A stretch of 11,585 nt of DNA from an uncultured Eisenbergiella sp. (GTDB lineage Bacteria > Bacillota > Clostridia > Lachnospirales > Lachnospiraceae). The notes beneath the pieces are model-generated. The model had not been told where the DNA came from. It saw nothing but the letters and a program-made list of their open reading frames with translations, and did not search any database. This document shows positions 11,337 to 11,585 of the stretch, one piece after another. Every line of letters starts with the position of its first letter. The first letter of the stretch is position 1. The stretch covers positions 1 to 11,585 of the forward strand of contig CARDPF010000079.1 in the NCBI GenBank assembly GCA_948960675.1, read 5' to 3'. Made by a program: the position numbers and the translations under genes.

Positions 11337-11585
11337 ATGACGATGCATCGTTCTACCTTTACAGGACTGAATATGGCATTTCTGGGGCTGAATGCGGCAC
11401 AGAAAGCACTGGATGTCACGGGGCAGAATATTACCAATATGAATACGGAAGGGTACAGCCGGCAGCGACTGGATCAGATTGCCATCGGGCCCACAGGTCC
11501 CAGCGCTTACCATATGCCTTACGGGGCCAGGGTCGGGCAGGGCGTGTTGGTGACAGGGGTATCCCAGGTGCGGGATCCGTATCTG
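11337..11585 (+). CDS. flgK: Flagellar hook-associated protein FlgK (HAP1), 3'-truncated by the window edge
   Basis: FlgK joins the hook to the filament and is exported by the flagellar type III system. Only the first 83 residues are visible. They hold the diagnostic N-terminal rod/hook segment: 'GLNMAFLGLNAAQKALDVTG', then 'QNITNMNTEGYSRQR', and 'GARVGQGVLVTGVSQVRDPYL', which is the usual FlgK phase after the first heptad helix. GGGGAGG is 5 bases upstream of the ATG at 11337. An in-frame ATG at 11343 (second Met, MTM) is possible but less well spaced. The 83-base gap after flgN carries two inverted repeats. Confidence 0.97.
   Translation, partial: MTMHRSTFTGLNMAFLGLNAAQKALDVTGQNITNMNTEGYSRQRLDQIAIGPTGPSAYHMPYGARVGQGVLVTGVSQVRDPYL

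Overview
The window is a late flagellar and chemotaxis locus with all genes on the plus strand. It most likely comes from a motile member of the Clostridia, probably Lachnospiraceae. This rests on low-gap co-directional genes, strong AGGAGG-type ribosome binding sites, the pairing of CheC with CheD, an unusually long FliD, and the order fliD-fliS ... flgM-flgN-flgK. The lineage is inferred from gene content and style; no rRNA or other marker is present.

Region 1 (1-4979) is one tightly packed block. It holds the 3' part of a rod/hook-basal body gene (FlgF/FlgG family), cheC, cheD, a degenerate EAL plus HDOD signalling protein, a ParA/Soj-type ATPase, and a coiled-coil protein ending in a ComFB-like domain. 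It closes with two intrinsic terminators in tandem (4997-5022 and 5034-5058).

Region 2 (about 5060-10388) starts with a sigma-28-type promoter (5067-5094). It contains fliD (filament cap), fliS (flagellin chaperone), a small helical FliT-position protein, an FtsE-like ABC ATPase that lacks its Q-loop glutamine and has no permease beside it, and a nucleotidyltransferase-fold protein whose catalytic acidic residues are replaced. The last two overlap by 29 bases.

Region 3 (about 10437 to the end) has a second sigma-28-type promoter followed by flgM (anti-sigma-28), flgN (chaperone for hook-associated proteins) and the 5' end of flgK. FlgK is preceded by a leader with two inverted repeats, the second abutting its ribosome binding site.

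The known parts fit together as follows. FlgM holds sigma-28 until the hook is complete. Sigma-28 then transcribes the cap, chaperone and hook-filament junction genes, while CheC and CheD tune chemotaxis adaptation. Three parts are not textbook. (a) A ParA ATPase stands next to a candidate adaptor built of a basic N-terminal peptide, a disordered stretch, a 7 x 21-residue coiled coil and a ComFB domain, beside cheC/cheD and a degenerate EAL-HDOD protein. It could be a nucleotide-responsive positioning system. (b) The ABC ATPase and pseudo-nucleotidyltransferase pair lies inside the late flagellar operon. (c) A CCCGC-type stem sits just upstream of several translation starts.
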